Shown in pieces: positions 1 through 11,764 of a stretch of DNA of 64,000 nt. The DNA comes from Peromyscus leucopus (Eukaryota > Chordata > Mammalia > Rodentia > Cricetidae). The notes beneath the pieces were generated by a model. That model was not told the DNA's origin. It worked only from the letters and a program-made list of their open reading frames with translations, and made no database searches. Every line of letters begins with the position of its first letter. Positions within the stretch are counted from its first letter, which is position 1. The stretch is taken from assembly GCF_004664715.2 (NCBI RefSeq), contig NC_051069.1, forward strand, positions 376,001 through 440,000. The letters run 5' to 3'. The position numbers were made by a program, and so were the translations under genes.

Positions 1-494
1 TAAACAAACATTTACAATCATTATTTTACACAGATATAGATATGTAAATACAACATTGAGTTCAGTGGCCTTCAGCGTTTTCCAGTTAGTTAAATGGATT
101 TTTTTAAAAAAAAAAAATATAAAAACAGGTTATAATTCCAAAGTCCAGAGTTATTTGAATTTGGAAAATATTTTCTCTGTAGAAAATAGTAAAAATGATA
201 ACATTTCCCAATAAGCCCTTTTAAACCAAATATTAGCTGAATTATACACATAAATATTGATTAGACTCTGGGATACAGAAGAAACCTATCTTCACCTGTT
301 CAGAGAGCTATGTTTTACTTAAGTTGTGTAAGTGAGATTCCTATTCATCTTACCCTTCACTGCTTCATTTACAGCAGACATTTTTCTATAGGCTAATCCA
401 TAATCTAAAAAGATTTAAGCCTCCCCTCCTGAAAATACAGCCAGCATATTCTTTCATCAACATGACACGATACAAATTCTTATCCTAATAGTGA

Positions 495-840
495 AATGTT
501 TCACTAAAGCCTGCCCAGTGATCGGGCAACACCAAAACTTATTATAAGCTGCAGTCATCCTAGGGTCCTTACTGCTAGGTAGCCTCCCTGGATCTGTGGG
601 CTGCAGTCTGATTGTTCTTTGCTTTATATCTAGTATCCACTTATGAGTGACTACATACCATGTTTGTCCTTTTGAGTCTGGGTTACCTCACTCAGGATGT
701 TATGTTCTAGTTCCATCCATTTGCCTCAAATTTCATGATGTCATTGTTTTTCTCTGCTGAGCATTGTATATATGTATACACAATTGTATATGTATATATG
801 TATATATCCATTGTATATATGTAGCATATTTTCTTTTCCT
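495..840 (-). mobile_element. L1 (Lx-like) ORF2 3' region, antisense fragment
   Basis: CACTTATGAGTGACTACATA, CCATGTTTGTCCTTTTGAGT and TCTGGGTTACCTCACTCAGG are the reverse of the well-known rodent L1 segment (GTATGTACTCACTCATAAG). Ends in a TATA-rich run. Confidence 0.8.
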
Positions 841-854
841 TTTCTTTTAAATAC

Positions 855-1210
855 TTTTTGGGTTTTTTTTGAAACAGAGTTTCTTTGTGTAATTTTGGCT
901 GTCATGGAACCGTCTCTTTAGACCAGGCTGGACTCAAACTTACAAAGATCTGAAAGCCTCTGCCTCCCAAGTGCTGAGATTAAAGGTGTGGACCACCGCT
1001 ACCTGGTGACTTCTTGTTATTCTTATAAGATTTTTTATTTAATTTAATTTATTTATTTATTTTTGGTTTTTTGAGACAGAGTTTCTCCATGTACCTTTGG
1101 AGCCTGTCCTGGAACTCACTCTGTAGACTAGGCTGCCTCGTTCTCACAGAGATCCGCCTGCCTCTGCCTCCTGAGTGCTGAGATTAAAGGCGTGCGCCAC
1201 CAAGCCTGGC
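855..1210 (-). mobile_element. Two antisense B1 SINEs
   Basis: Copies at about 855-1010 and 1060-1210, each with the reversed GAGACAGAGTTTCT and GATTAAAGG(C/T)GTG landmarks. They are separated by an AT-rich linker. Confidence 0.88.
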
Positions 1211-1420
1211 AAAGGTGGTATTTTTATAATATATGTCTCTGGAAGTATATATTCTTAAAATTTAAAACATTAATATAAGAATTTTTAAGTTCCATTAAGA
1301 ATGAAATACCTAATTTTTATTTAAATCTGAAATTAAAACAGACATGTCTTCTGTGATTAGTACATCTCTAAAAAAATGTCAATTCTCATTAGATATATAT
1401 TATAAAGATGATAAATATAA

Positions 1421-1583
1421 GCTGGGCAGTGCTGGCACACACCTTTAATCCCAGCACTCAGGAGGCTGAGGCAGGTGGATCTCTGTGAGTTCGAAGCCAG
1501 CCTGGTCTACAGAGCGAGTTCCAGGACAGGCTCCAAACCTACACAGAGAAATCATGTCTTGAAAAACAAAACAACAACAACAA
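1421..1583 (+). mobile_element. B1 SINE
   Basis: GCTGGGCAGTGCTGGCACAC start and an AACAACAACAA tail; normal length. Confidence 0.9.
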
Positions 1584-1958
1584 AAGATAAATATAAAATG
1601 GAAGATTTGAGCATCAAATAGTAATAGTAAGGAAGAACTCAATCTGGGAACTTTTGAAGAAGTACTTCTAGTATTGTGAAGAAATTACAGTATTCAGAGA
1701 CATTAGAAAATTAAAAATACACAAATATCTAGAAAACTAATAGATTCATTTTGCTCCAAATTAAACTAATCTTTGTCCTTTCTTAAGCCATATGAAAGAA
1801 AGAGAATCAGGAGATTTAAGAGGAGAATCTGGAAACACAACAAAAGAGAATGTCCTGGAATTGCTTCTCTGGAATAGCAAGACAGTGTATGATAAAGACA
1901 CAATGGTCACAGCTCTCGTATTTCAACTTTCATTAAATAAAAATACATATTTACATAC

Positions 1959-2182
1959 CTAATGTTATTTTTGAGAACTTTCAAACAACTGAAGCACTTA
2001 AAAGTTGTGTGAGTCTTCTGTTCTTCCTGAACATCTCCTTCATGTTTTCCATAGTAAAAGTCATTAACTAACATAATCAATTTTCCTTTCTCTGAATCAA
2101 TAGTCTTGGCTTCGTTTGCTGTATTTGGAATTTCTATTTTAGAAAATCCCCAAAAGTTATTTATCATGTCTGGACAACAATA
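1959..2182 (-). CDS. ZNF280D: ZNF280D exon 9, end of knuckle 1 and start of finger 2
   Basis: Acceptor TCTTCTAG (AG at 2184-2183) and donor AG|GTATGT (GT at 1958-1957). The 224 nt leave in phase 2. It encodes YCCPDMINNFWGFSKIEI, then NTANEAKTIDSEKGKLIMLV, NDFYYGKHEGDVQEEQKTHT and TFKCFSCLKVLKNNI. CFSC is the cysteine pair of the second finger. In human this continues RFMNHMKHH, so its histidines lie in an exon left of position 1. The DSEKGKLIMLVNDFYYGKHE block is very strongly conserved across the family. I searched positions 1-1900 by eye for the next exon and did not find it. Confidence 0.95.
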
Positions 2183-2344
2183 CTAGAAGAGAAAAAAAAA
2201 AAGATGCCTTATTTATTACAAAATAATAGCAAAAACAATTATGTTTTCAATTAAAGTTAAACCACATAAAACTATGCTTGATAAGATATCTAGGAGAAAT
2301 AGTGAAATTCTATGGTGGACATTCTAAAAAGTTTAGAAGAGTAA

Positions 2345-2550
2345 ACATCTTTTTTTAAGTAGATTATTTATTTGTTTAGAGTATGTGTTATGTATGGGCG
2401 TGTAAGTGCTACAGTGCACTTGTGGAGGTCAGAGGACAACCTGCGGACGTCGGTTCTTTCCTTCCACCATGTGGGTTCCAGGGATCAAACTCAAGTCGTC
2501 AGGTTTGGCGGCAAGCACCTTTAACAGCTGAGCCATCTCGCCAGCCCATA
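2345..2550 (-). mobile_element. B3-like SINE, antisense
   Basis: TGTGGAGGTCAGAGGACAAC and GAGCCATCTCGCCAGCCC mark the reversed B3 body and tRNA-like head. Confidence 0.88.
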
Positions 2551-2770
2551 AACATTATCTTAACAAAACAAAAATTTAAAAAGAGATGAAAAAAACCTTA
2601 AGACTAGGACTTGGCTATAAACTTTTCCCATGCAATTTGCCTGCTTAGATACATGTTTAATAGTCATTTGTTTCTTAACCAAAAATCATTCATTTCATAA
2701 CCATGTCAATAATACAGGAGGAAGGTTAGTGTTACATGCTTTGATGTATCAGGCTATATGAAAACTTCTG

Positions 2771-2905
2771 CTGGATGGTAGTGGTGCACACCTCCTTAAT
2801 CCCAGCACTCAGGAGGCAGAGGTCAATCCTGGTCTACAGAGTAAGTTTCAGGACAGCCAAGGATACACAGAGAAACCCTGTCTCAAAAAACCAAAAAAGC
2901 CACAA
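2771..2905 (+). mobile_element. B1 SINE (internally shortened)
   Basis: TTAATCCCAGCACTCAGGAG followed directly by AATCCTGGTCTACAGAG; about 30 bp of the body are missing. Confidence 0.85.
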
Positions 2906-3262
2906 CTTGCTAAGCTGTTGAAAACTAGACTTTTACACAGCTAAACGCCATTCCCTAGATTCATGGTACTAAAAAACATCTGGGATACAAAGACAAATGC
3001 ATCTGGTACATCTTGGAATCCAGAATGCTTAAACATTTGAAGAAAAAATTTACTTCCCAGTAATAAAATCAAGTTGTCCAAACTAGTTGTAGTATGAAAT
3101 TTTTCATATTTGCACTTTGTAGATAAATACATAAGTAATTTATTTATTGTACATAATGTATAGTTGTAGGGCTTTTTTTTAGTAAGTTTTTCTTCGAGGG
3201 CAAACCTAGAAAAATCTACATTAAAAAAATTCAGAAGTGCTTATTAAAATGGCAATTCCTTT

Positions 3263-3407
3263 CAGGTAGCGGTGGCACACGCCTTTAATCCCAGCACATG
3301 GAAGGCCGAGGCAGGTAGATCAGAGTTCAAGGCCAGCCTGGTCTACAAAGTGAGTTCCAGGATAGCTAGGGCTACAAAGAGAAACCCTGTCTCCAAAAAT
3401 CCAATGA
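3263..3407 (+). mobile_element. B1 SINE
   Basis: GGTAGCGGTGGCACACGCCT to AAACCCTGTCTCCAAAAATC; precedes a compound microsatellite. Confidence 0.9.
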
Positions 3408-3424
3408 ATAACTAAGTGACAGGA

Positions 3425-3491
3425 AGGAAGAGAGGGAGGGAGGGAGGGAGGCAGGGAGGGGGGAGAGATATATATACACATACATATGTAT

Positions 3492-3548
<57 letters not shown>

Positions 3549-3560
3549 GAGATAGAGAGA

Positions 3561-3594
<34 letters not shown>

Positions 3595-3596
3595 AA
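3425..3596. repeat. Compound microsatellite (GGGA)n-(TA)n-(CA)n-(GA)n
   Basis: Purine-rich GGGAGGGA run, then an alternating (TA)n at about 3499-3530, (CA)n to 3548 and (GA)n to 3596. The apparent reading frames here on both strands are repeat artefacts. Confidence 0.95.
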
Positions 3597-3887
3597 TTCC
3601 TGGGACTACTTCCAACCACCTAAACTGCAATACCTAAGAAGTTTTATTTGCTTTTTTTTTTTTTTGACAAGAAACACTGTTTTATAATGTGATTGTTTTA
3701 TAATGTAAATGTTTCTAAAGTATGCTATTAAATCAGCATCTGAAAACCTTAATACAAATTATTCTATGCTATGGTTAATAGATCCACTTCCTCTTTTACC
3801 ACAAGTGAGTCTCTAGATCCTTAGATGTACAGCATTTTCTGCAAGGTTACATTATTCCTACTATATTTCATTTTCAACTTTTATCTT

Positions 3888-4205
3888 TTATATTGTGTGT
3901 GTTATGTAAATGCAGGTGTGCACATATGGGTGTGAGCACACCTACATGCACATGTCTATGGAAGCCATACACCAAGCCTCTTGCCATTCCTCAAGCACCA
4001 TCCACCTAGCTTGTACTACAACATGAACACCACCCCGACCTTTTTGTTTTGTTTTGTTTTTTTGAGACAGGGTTTTTCTGGGTAGCTTTGGAGCCTATCC
4101 TGGAACTCAATCTGTAGACCAGGCTGGCCTTGAACTCAGAGATCCACCTGCCTCAGCCTCCTGAGTGCTGGTATTAAAGGTGTACCCTGACCTTTTTAAA
4201 TGTGG
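3888..4205 (-). mobile_element. Old B3-like SINE interrupted by an antisense B1
   Basis: A B1 at about 4045-4188 (GAGACAGGGTTTTTCTGGGT) lies between two copies of GACCTTTTT (near 4039 and 4189), inside an older SINE with GCAGGTGTGCACATATGGG. Confidence 0.75.
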
Positions 4206-4413
4206 GTTCTGAGATTAGGTACTCCTGTAAGGAGCTGATTGCTTAAACTCTTTTCACAGCCCACTTTTTAATTTCTAAACCCAGAAAAGTAAAAACATCA
4301 ACAACATTTAAAATATATCGAGGAAGTAGGAAAAATACTGAATAAATCTCATAAGAGAAGAACATAACTAACATTTATCAGTTGAGGTTGCACTCATAAA
4401 CAAAATTAAAGTG

Positions 4414-4770
4414 TTAGCTGGGCATGGTAGCTCACACCTTCAATTCCAGCTCTCAGAGGGCAGAGACAGGTGGATTTCTGTGAGTTCAAGGCCAGCCTGG
4501 TCTACAGAGTGAGTTCCAGATCAGCCAGGGCTATATAGTTAGACCTTATTTTGAAGGATATGCATATTAGTATCCTAGTAAGATGATCTTTTTCCCTCTG
4601 ATAAAATGAAACTACAGCCACCCAACCCAGTTGGGTTTTTTGTTGTTGTTTTGTTTTTCTTTTTTGAAACAGAGCTGGCTGGTAATTTGCTAAGTAGACC
4701 AGTCTGGCCTTGATCTCACAAAGATTTGCCTGCCTCTGCTTCTGAGTACTTGGATTAAGGGTCCAGCCTT
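4414..4770. mobile_element. B1 (+, 4414-4555) and degenerate antisense B1 (4628-4770)
   Basis: First copy has GCTGGGCATGGTAGCTCACA; second has TTTTTTGAAACAGAGCTGGC. Both are diverged. Confidence 0.8.
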
Positions 4771-4937
4771 ATTTCTAGATTTTTTTTTTTCTGAGGTATA
4801 TGTTAAAGTATATGAACTCAAAATTAGGAAAATCAAGCTATTTCTAAGGACTTTTATAAGACTAGTAGAAATAATGCTACTCTTAATTTTAAGGAAGAGA
4901 AGCATGGTATGGAGCAAAACCACTCTACTATAGAGAA

Positions 4938-5013
4938 TCACTCCAGGCCTATGGCAGGTCAGTGGGAGAGCACTTGCCCAGCATACACAAGGCCCTGGAT
5001 TCAATCAAAGAAA
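4938..5013 (+). mobile_element. ID-like SINE (tRNA-Ala/BC1-derived)
   Basis: GGTCAGTGGGAGAGCACTTG and AAGGCCCTGGATTCAATC match the ID core (…AGCGCTTGCCTAGC…AAGGCCCTGGGTTCGATC). Diverged; no clear tail. Confidence 0.7.
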
Positions 5014-5039
5014 GACAGGTGTCCAGAGGGAGACTGCAG

Positions 5040-5935
5040 GAATGAAATTACTTAAAATTTATATATTATGTATGTGCATCAATGGCATTATTTTAACAGA
5101 CAAAGCATTATCCTTATTTAAAACCCTATGTGGAAAGAAAATCACAAAAATCACAGGAAAATTGGAATTTATAAAATTCTTTAATGCAGCTAATGTTACG
5201 GCCTAAATGTTAGGTCTGGCTTTCAGCGGAAGCCACTCCATGTTCTACTTGGTATGGGATTCTCTTCTGAACCTATGAAAAGACTTACAGAAAGGTGTGG
5301 TGCAAGGCTTGTGCTCTCCAAAAATGTCTACTTCACTATTTATGAAAGTTAATGGTCACACTAACATACTCAGAAATTATGATATACATAACAGATGATA
5401 AATTACTTGCTTTAATATTTTCTATCACAAGACAGGATCAGAGTTTTAAAGTTAGCAAAAAATCCTTGTTCAGAATACCTATTCCATAGCATTTTAGATT
5501 TAGGTCCACAGAAGAAATAAACGGATGAAAAACACATGACAAGTAAAAACATACAAGGTATAGTGAAAGGAGTAGGGGACTGTTCTTGAGCAAAATCAAA
5601 ATATCCTAAAACATTCAAAATGCAAGTACAATGTTAAAAACAAGGATTAAGTTTAGCTTTTGGTTTTAATATCAAAGATAGTAAGATATGGAGGGCACAA
5701 TACAAGGACCTAAAATCAACCACACAACTTTATTTGACGATACAGTGATTCTGGCTCTGAGCCTGTTCCACAGTCTTTCACGTATGCAGGCCTTCTTTTG
5801 ATGAGCTAAGCCCTCCTGTACATATTAAACACCTTCCAGGTTGTGGTCTGTAGTTTAACAAGTTACCAGACACCATTTACACTTGGTTCTTGTCAAGCTA
5901 GAAAGTGAAAAGATCCTGTAACTGAAATGTTCATT
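5040..5935. other. Unique intronic sequence
   Basis: AT-rich and without recognised repeats, RNA genes or convincing exons. The short open frame at 5412-5618 has no coding signature. Confidence 0.6.
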
Positions 5936-5936
5936 A

Positions 5937-6147
5937 AAAGATTTATTTTTATTTTATGTGTCTTGTTTGCCTGCGTTTATGTATGTGCACATGTGTGTGA
6001 GTCCCCCTAGGGGCCAGACTCGAGTGTCAGGTCCTTATAGGACTGGAGTTACACATAGTTCTGAGCAGCCGTGTGGGTGTGGGAACCAAATACAGGTCCT
6101 CTGCAAGAGAGCAAGTGCTTTAACCACTGACCTCTCTCTCCAGCCCC
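5937..6147 (-). mobile_element. B3/B2-like SINE, antisense
   Basis: TATGTGCACATGTGTGTGAG, GGGAACCAAATACAGGTCCT and CTCTCTCCAGCCCC landmarks. Confidence 0.85.
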
Positions 6148-6814
6148 TAACCCTTTTTATTAAAGTGGGGACTAGAACTGGAACTTCTATAAAGTTTAGC
6201 GTAATGTTTTGACTCATGTTTACATTGGGTAATGATCAAATAACAGTAATAATTATAACCATTACTTTAACTTTTATCATTTCCTTATTAGCACATTCAA
6301 AAAGCCTTTCTCTTTTTGATAAAATGTGTTGCTTTTAATTATATTCATCCTATCATGTTATGTTTTTGTACATCTTAAGAACCTCCTATCTAGCTATATA
6401 AGATAGTACTGTTAACCTCTCCATCCTCTTCTTCCTTAACCTCCTTAGACTCAAATCAAATATTTTACTTTTGAGATAACTTTTTTTAGATCATGGAGTG
6501 TTTGTCTTTCTGTGCCTAAAGAATTGCCCAATGGTTTTAAAATTACCCTTCCTAAATTTGATTACTGTGTGTATATCCACTATGAAATAAAGATTATATA
6601 TAAGAATAAAATACATACATTCACTTATGAATTATGTTATTTTCATAAAATGGTATGCGGTTCTACTATTTGAATATTATATAACATTTTGGCAATTTCC
6701 AATAAAAGTAATCATAAATAATGCTAAAAGATATAAAAAAAAAAAAAAACAAGAAAACCAAAAACCACATTTAGGACAGAGGTCACCAATCTCTCCAAGT
6801 GCAAAAGTGTCCTG

Positions 6815-7217
6815 ATTAGTTTTTTGTAAACTTGACACAAACTAGAGTCATCTGAGAAAAGGGAACCTCAGCTGAGAAAATGCCTCAATCACATTGACTA
6901 TAGATGAGTCTGTGAGGCATTTTTTTTTATTAATGTCTGATGTGGGAGGGGCTAGCCAACTAGGGTCAGAGCCATACCTGTGCAAGCAGTCCTGTGTTGT
7001 GTAAGAAAGCCAGCTGAGCAAACCATGAGAGGCAAGCCAGTAAGCAGCATTCTTCCAAGGTCTCTGCTTCAGTTCCTGCCTCCAGGTTCCTGCCTTGAGT
7101 TCCTGCCCTGACTTCCTTTCATGATGGACTGACTGTAAGCTGACATGAAACCTTTCCTTTCTACATTGCTTTTGGTCATGATGTTTCTATCACAGCAATA
7201 GAAAGTCAATTAGGCCA
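6815..7217 (+). mobile_element. Rodent LTR (MaLR/MT-like), sense
   Basis: GTAAACTTGACACAAACTAG, GAGAAAATGCCTCAATCACA, AAGCAGCATTCTTCCAAGG and TTTGGTCATGATGTTTCTAT form a near full-length copy of a common rodent LTR-type repeat. Confidence 0.65.
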
Positions 7218-7219
7218 AG

Positions 7220-8610
7220 AAGACTATACAGTATAATACAATTTGTACACATAAGAGGGAAAATAAGAACATTCATATTTATCCATAAACACAAAAAGAA
7301 AACCAGAGAGTACATAAAGCAAACTAATATGAAGTTATTTACTTTGAGAGTCACCTTAGGAACCAGGTAGATATGAATTGGGGCCAGACTCCTCATTTGC
7401 ATCCCTGTATAGGCTTTTATGAATCATGTGGTTACAAAACTTAGTCAAAAAATGAGTAAGACAACTAATGTATTCCCTTTTGACCCTCTATCTCTAATGT
7501 CAAACATATAAACCATCATATTTTAAAACATTACAAAGAAAGTGGAAATCACTTGAACAGGATAATTTTCCTGTATGAGCAAAGCACAAAGTACAATTCT
7601 CAAGGCTACACTCTGGGAGCTACAAGTAGTATAAATCAAATATAATTCTGAATAAAGAGACTAGGTTTGGAATTTTTCAAAGTTTTTTTTGTCTATATTA
7701 GCTATTCATAAGCATGGTTCCACTATGACATTTTCATATCTGTACATAATATATTTTGATCACATTCAACCTTCACTATCCTCTCTTGTCCTTGTTCCTA
7801 TTCTGCCTGTTCCCAAGAAGTAGTAAGTCCTCCTCCTGTCTTCAGCTTGTGTTTTTTTTTTTTTAAGCTCAATCAGTTTGACTGTGATTACTTTGATGAA
7901 TGAAGGGTTATTTACAAGAGTATGGACAACTTAACCAGTGGCAACACCACTGACAGAAATGTTTCCCCTCTCTCCATAAACTGCCAGTGAGTTCCTCCTG
8001 TTTCTGTTTTTCAAAATAATGAGTTAAAAAAAAATCAGCCTCTGAAATAGCAATAGCTACTTAATTCTTTTCTTTCATTCTCTTCCTTTTACATTCTATA
8101 TTGCTCTTTTTCTTATCTTCTCCTGCCTTGTTGACATTTATAGTAGGAACAAGATCACAGAACATTTTTATAAAGGCATAGCAGAGCACAGTAAAAGCTA
8201 ATATTTGAAGGAATGTGTTAGCTAACCTTCATAATTCATAAATATTTTAAAATTTTCTTAAAATCTAAACCAAAAGCTTCTTACCTCAATAAAAACTTTA
8301 AACTAATTTGTAATAATTGTACAAACTATATTCTGGGCATTATCAAAACAATTATTTCATAAGAAAAACATGAGCATTTGAAGTTTACATCTGAATACTG
8401 ACAATTAATATGTATATCTTAGATCATCATCTAATGAGGAATGCACACATTACCATATATATATAAAATAGAATTTTTAAGTTATAAAAAGATTAAATTT
8501 ACACTAAAATGTTTTACAAATCTGAATATGATTTAATCAATATGTTGTTTAAAACCAGAATACAATAAGCAAATATTGTAAAATATATGGACTAAGGAAT
8601 TTCACTGTCT
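7220..8610. other. Unique AT-rich intronic sequence
   Basis: No repeats beyond short A/T runs and no exon-like signals between the LTR at 6815 and the B1 at 8611. Confidence 0.6.
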
Positions 8611-8751
8611 TCTTTTTTGGTTTTTTGAGACAGGGTTTCTCTGTATAGCTGTGACTGTCCTATAGACTAGGCTGGCCTCGAACTCACAGAGATCTGCCTC
8701 CCTATGCTTTGCAAGTCTGGGATTAAAGGCATGTGCCACCATGCCTGGCAG
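8611..8751 (-). mobile_element. B1 SINE, antisense
   Basis: TTTTGAGACAGGGTTTCTCT to GCCACCATGCCTGGC; lies 180 bp downstream of exon 8. Confidence 0.9.
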
Positions 8752-8928
8752 AATTTCACTACCTTATAGAACCATTTTGAATATAAACTATTACCGAAGC
8801 ACTATGGATATATCCAGTATGAGATTTCATACCTAACTAGTTAGAATAAACCATCCTTTACTATAAACCAGTCATTAACATTTTTAGAGATTTTCAAACT
8901 TTTTAAAATTAGATCTTAAAAATTTTAC

Positions 8929-9038
8929 CGTCATGTGATTTTTCAGAGGATCCAAAAGATTGAAGTGAATATTGCATTTAGGACATGCTCTTGGAAAAGC
9001 TGTTCCATTTTTAGATTGATTTGATGAGCAATTTACAC
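8929..9038 (-). CDS. ZNF280D: ZNF280D exon 8, first zinc knuckle (N-terminal part)
   Basis: Acceptor ATTTTTAG (AG at 9040-9039) and donor ACG|GTAAAA (GT at 8928-8927). The 110 nt enter in phase 1 and leave in phase 0. It encodes GVNCSSNQSKNGTAFPRA, CPKCNIHFNLLDPLKN and HMT. The pair CPKC, a 12-residue spacer and His, completed by YCC of the next exon, make a C-X2-C-X12-H-X3-C knuckle rather than a classical C2H2 finger. The last codon is ACG (Thr), where I recall Lys in the human HMKYCC sequence. Confidence 0.93.
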
Positions 9039-9094
9039 CTAAAAATAAATTCAAGTCAATTATGAAACAAAAAGCACTTTTCAGGGCATTTTTT

Positions 9095-9297
9095 AAAATG
9101 AATTATTTTTAATTATTACTCGGTGCACACACATGTGTACAAGAATGCCACATTTCTGTTGGCGGCTGTGGGGCCAGATGAGAATGTCAGGCCTCATGGA
9201 GCTCGAGTTAGCTGGTGTTAGTAGCCACTCAGTGTGGGTGCTGGGGTTCTCTGCAAGGGTTTTAAGGCTCTTCACCAGTAAGCCATCAATTCAGCAC
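9095..9297 (-). mobile_element. B3-like SINE, antisense
   Basis: GTGCACACACATGTGTACAA, GGGCCAGATGAGAATGTCAG and AGTAAGCCATCAATTCAGC. Sits between exons 7 and 8. Confidence 0.8.
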
Positions 9298-9389
9298 TTT
9301 TTAACTTTAAATAACCACTATTAGTTTCTAAATCTGTAACAATTTGCAAACCTTATCTTTAAATACCACAGTAATTTTGTCCTCGTTAC

Positions 9390-9557
9390 CTTGCGATGTC
9401 ACCACCTGCAGAGACGACACTGATGGGGGCTTTTCTGGGACTACAGAAGAGGCATCTGCTCCAGGAATACTGTCACTAGCTTTAGGCTTTTTTGGGTTAA
9501 CACTGCTTATGTCAGAACCAGAAAGACGTTTTGACGAAAATGAACTTTCATTCAAAC
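9390..9557 (-). CDS. ZNF280D: ZNF280D exon 7, basic PKKPK segment
   Basis: Acceptor CATTTTAG (AG at 9559-9558) and donor CAAG|GTAACG (GT at 9389-9388). The 168 nt are in phase 1 on both sides. It encodes G-LNESSFSSKRLSGSDISSV then NPKKPKASDSIPGADASSVV and PEKPPSVSSLQVVTSQ. NPKKPK is conserved between the ZNF280 paralogues and looks like a nuclear-localisation motif (inference). The open frame continues past the donor, but the intron is supported by phase and by the homologue. Confidence 0.93.
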
Positions 9558-9677
9558 CTAAAATGATTTAAATAGTGGGAAAAAGATTTTAAAATGTTAT
9601 AAAATACTGCTTATAACTAGTTAAGTCTATGTGTGGGAATTAAAATATATAATTATCAATGATAAAAATTAATGATA

Positions 9678-9826
9678 ATGCTGGGCACAGTGGCACACAC
9701 CTTTAATCCCAGTACTTGGGAGGCAGAGGTAGTCAGAGCTCTTTAACTCTTGAGACCAGCCTGATCTACCTAACCAGTTCCAAACCAAGCAGGGCTACAT
9801 AGTAAGACCCTGTCTCAAAAAAAAAC
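9678..9826 (+). mobile_element. B1 SINE
   Basis: CTGGGCACAGTGGCACACAC to AGACCCTGTCTCAAAAAAA; fairly diverged. Confidence 0.88.
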
Positions 9827-10044
9827 AAATTAAATGATACAAACTTAGAGAGTATAAAGAAATAGCATAAAAACTTACGAAGGACTATATTTATTTGATC
9901 AATCTGTGAAATTACCTTTCTATGCAAGAACATTCTCAATATGGCTTAAAAAAAAAAAACTGTTGAAAGATATTCTGAAGTTCCTAAGAACCAATAATCT
10001 TCAGATGCTTAAATACATTTAAGTTTGTACTACACTCATGCATA

Positions 10045-10265
10045 TACAACACACACACACAAACACACGCATGCACGCACACACAATCATTTTTTCTAAA
10101 CATTTATAGATTCTAAAATTTCTTTCATTTTTTTTTTTTTCCAAGACAGAGTTTCTCTGTAAATCCCTAGATGTCCTGGAACTCATTCTGTAGACCTGGC
10201 TGGCCATGAACTTGGAGATCTGCCTGCCTCTGCCTCCTGAGAAGGTGTGCACTATCATGCCCAGC
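10045..10265. mobile_element. (CA)-rich run and antisense B1 SINE
   Basis: ACACACACACAAACACACGC at 10050-10085, then a B1 at about 10128-10265 with CCAAGACAGAGTTTCTCTG. Confidence 0.85.
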
Positions 10266-10269
10266 TAAA

Positions 10270-11170
10270 ATTTTGTAACTATTTAAAATGCCTAATGTGA
10301 CATCAGTCCTTTTCCATCTAATGGACAAACTGATCTCTTTATGGTTGTGACATTACACACTTACTGCTATGTACAAAATAGAAACTTTTATGCCTAAATA
10401 ATATTTTACTCACTCAAATGAAAGGGCATATAAGAGCAGGAGTTGTGTCCCATTTTAGGGAATATATTAAAGAGTGCCTGACCAAAAACAAACAAACAAA
10501 AAACTCTTCCATTTGATTTATTAGACTTTCGCATGAATCTTTGTTTACATAGACATTTCATTCTTAAAAATAATTTTCCATTTGAAAAAAATCACCATAA
10601 AGCTAAAAGATTAAACAGTAGAATATCAGCAAGGGATTGAGGGGCAAATAGACTATAATTAGGCCAAACAAAGTATTTTTTTTTTAATAACACATAATGT
10701 ACATTGTACAAAGGACTCCTTAACTGTGTATTAAATAGTCCCATCTGTACATTAAATGTAAAAACAACAAATGTTAAAGATATTCCAGGCATGTAAGTTA
10801 GATAACTTGAATTCAAACCCAGACTTCTGTCAGTTTCACTTTATGTATTCTTATTTAACTTCTCTGAGTTTCATTTTCCATTTTGTAAAGTACGTTATAT
10901 CTTATTTTACAGTTACTTTAAGGTCAAACAATGTATTCAAAGAACGTTAAAATACTTGGTACATAGAAAAATAATAAATAACAATTATCATTACTAACAA
11001 AATACTTTATACCTTAACTTGCTTTAAAGGGTAAAATTATTCCAAAAGATTTGCCTATCATTATTTTTAATGAGGACAAAGTTGCCAAGAAATAAGAATA
11101 TTATACTAGCTCATTTCATTGTTTCATCTTTCAAGACAAAATAATAATGATTTTTTTCTTGATCTTCAAA
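10270..11170. other. Unique AT-rich intronic sequence
   Basis: Nothing recognisable apart from an AACAAACAAACA run near 10490. The open frame at 10592-10816 shows no homology I recognise. Confidence 0.6.
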
Positions 11171-11180
11171 ACACTTGAAG

Positions 11181-11342
11181 GCCGGGCGGTGGTGGAGCAC
11201 ACCTTTAATCCCAGTACTTGGGAGGCAGAGCCAGGCGAATCTCTGTGAGTTTGAGATCAGCCTGGTCTACAGACCGAGATACAGGACAGGGAACAAAACT
11301 ACACAAAGAAACCCTGTCTTGAAAACAAGACAAAACAAAAAA
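11181..11342 (+). mobile_element. B1 SINE
   Basis: GCCGGGCGGTGGTGGAGCAC to CCTGTCTTGAAAACAAGAC. Confidence 0.9.
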
Positions 11343-11564
11343 ACACTTGATCAGAGACAGACACACTGCAGATACATGAAAAAGATCTCTAGTAGTGTAA
11401 TCGTATTAACATGTTTATGTTACTTAGAAAACAAATGAGTGATAGCATTTTTAATTAATCAAATAATTACAAAATAGAATGGAAGGTAAAAATAGATGTT
11501 TCAATGTAAAAATTTAACATGAGAAATCTCAATATTAAATAAAACCACTTTGCATTCATTCCAA

Positions 11565-11762
11565 TCTTTTTTCCATTTATTTATTTATCTATCTCTGTGC
11601 ATATGAGTGAAGGGGTGCACAAATCATGGAATTTCAGTGAAACTCGGAACAATCTGTGAGTCTGTTCTCTCCTTCTACCATGTAGGCTCCAGGGATCAAA
11701 CTCAAGTTGTCAGACTTGGAAGCAAATGCTTTTACCAACTGATCCATGTCAACTGGTCCTGC
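11565..11762 (-). mobile_element. B3-like SINE, antisense
   Basis: CTCCAGGGATCAAACTCAAG and TTTTACCAACTGATCCATGT landmarks. Confidence 0.8.
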
Positions 11763-11764
11763 AT

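Noticed and set aside
1..1900. Search for the next ZNF280D finger exon
   Set aside because: No sequence corresponding to the expected NHMKHH finger part was found; the interval is L1, B1 and AT-rich sequence, so the next exon must lie outside the window.
3320..3637. Open frames rich in Tyr-Ile, Ser-Leu and Arg-Glu on both strands
   Set aside because: Translations of the compound microsatellite, not genes.
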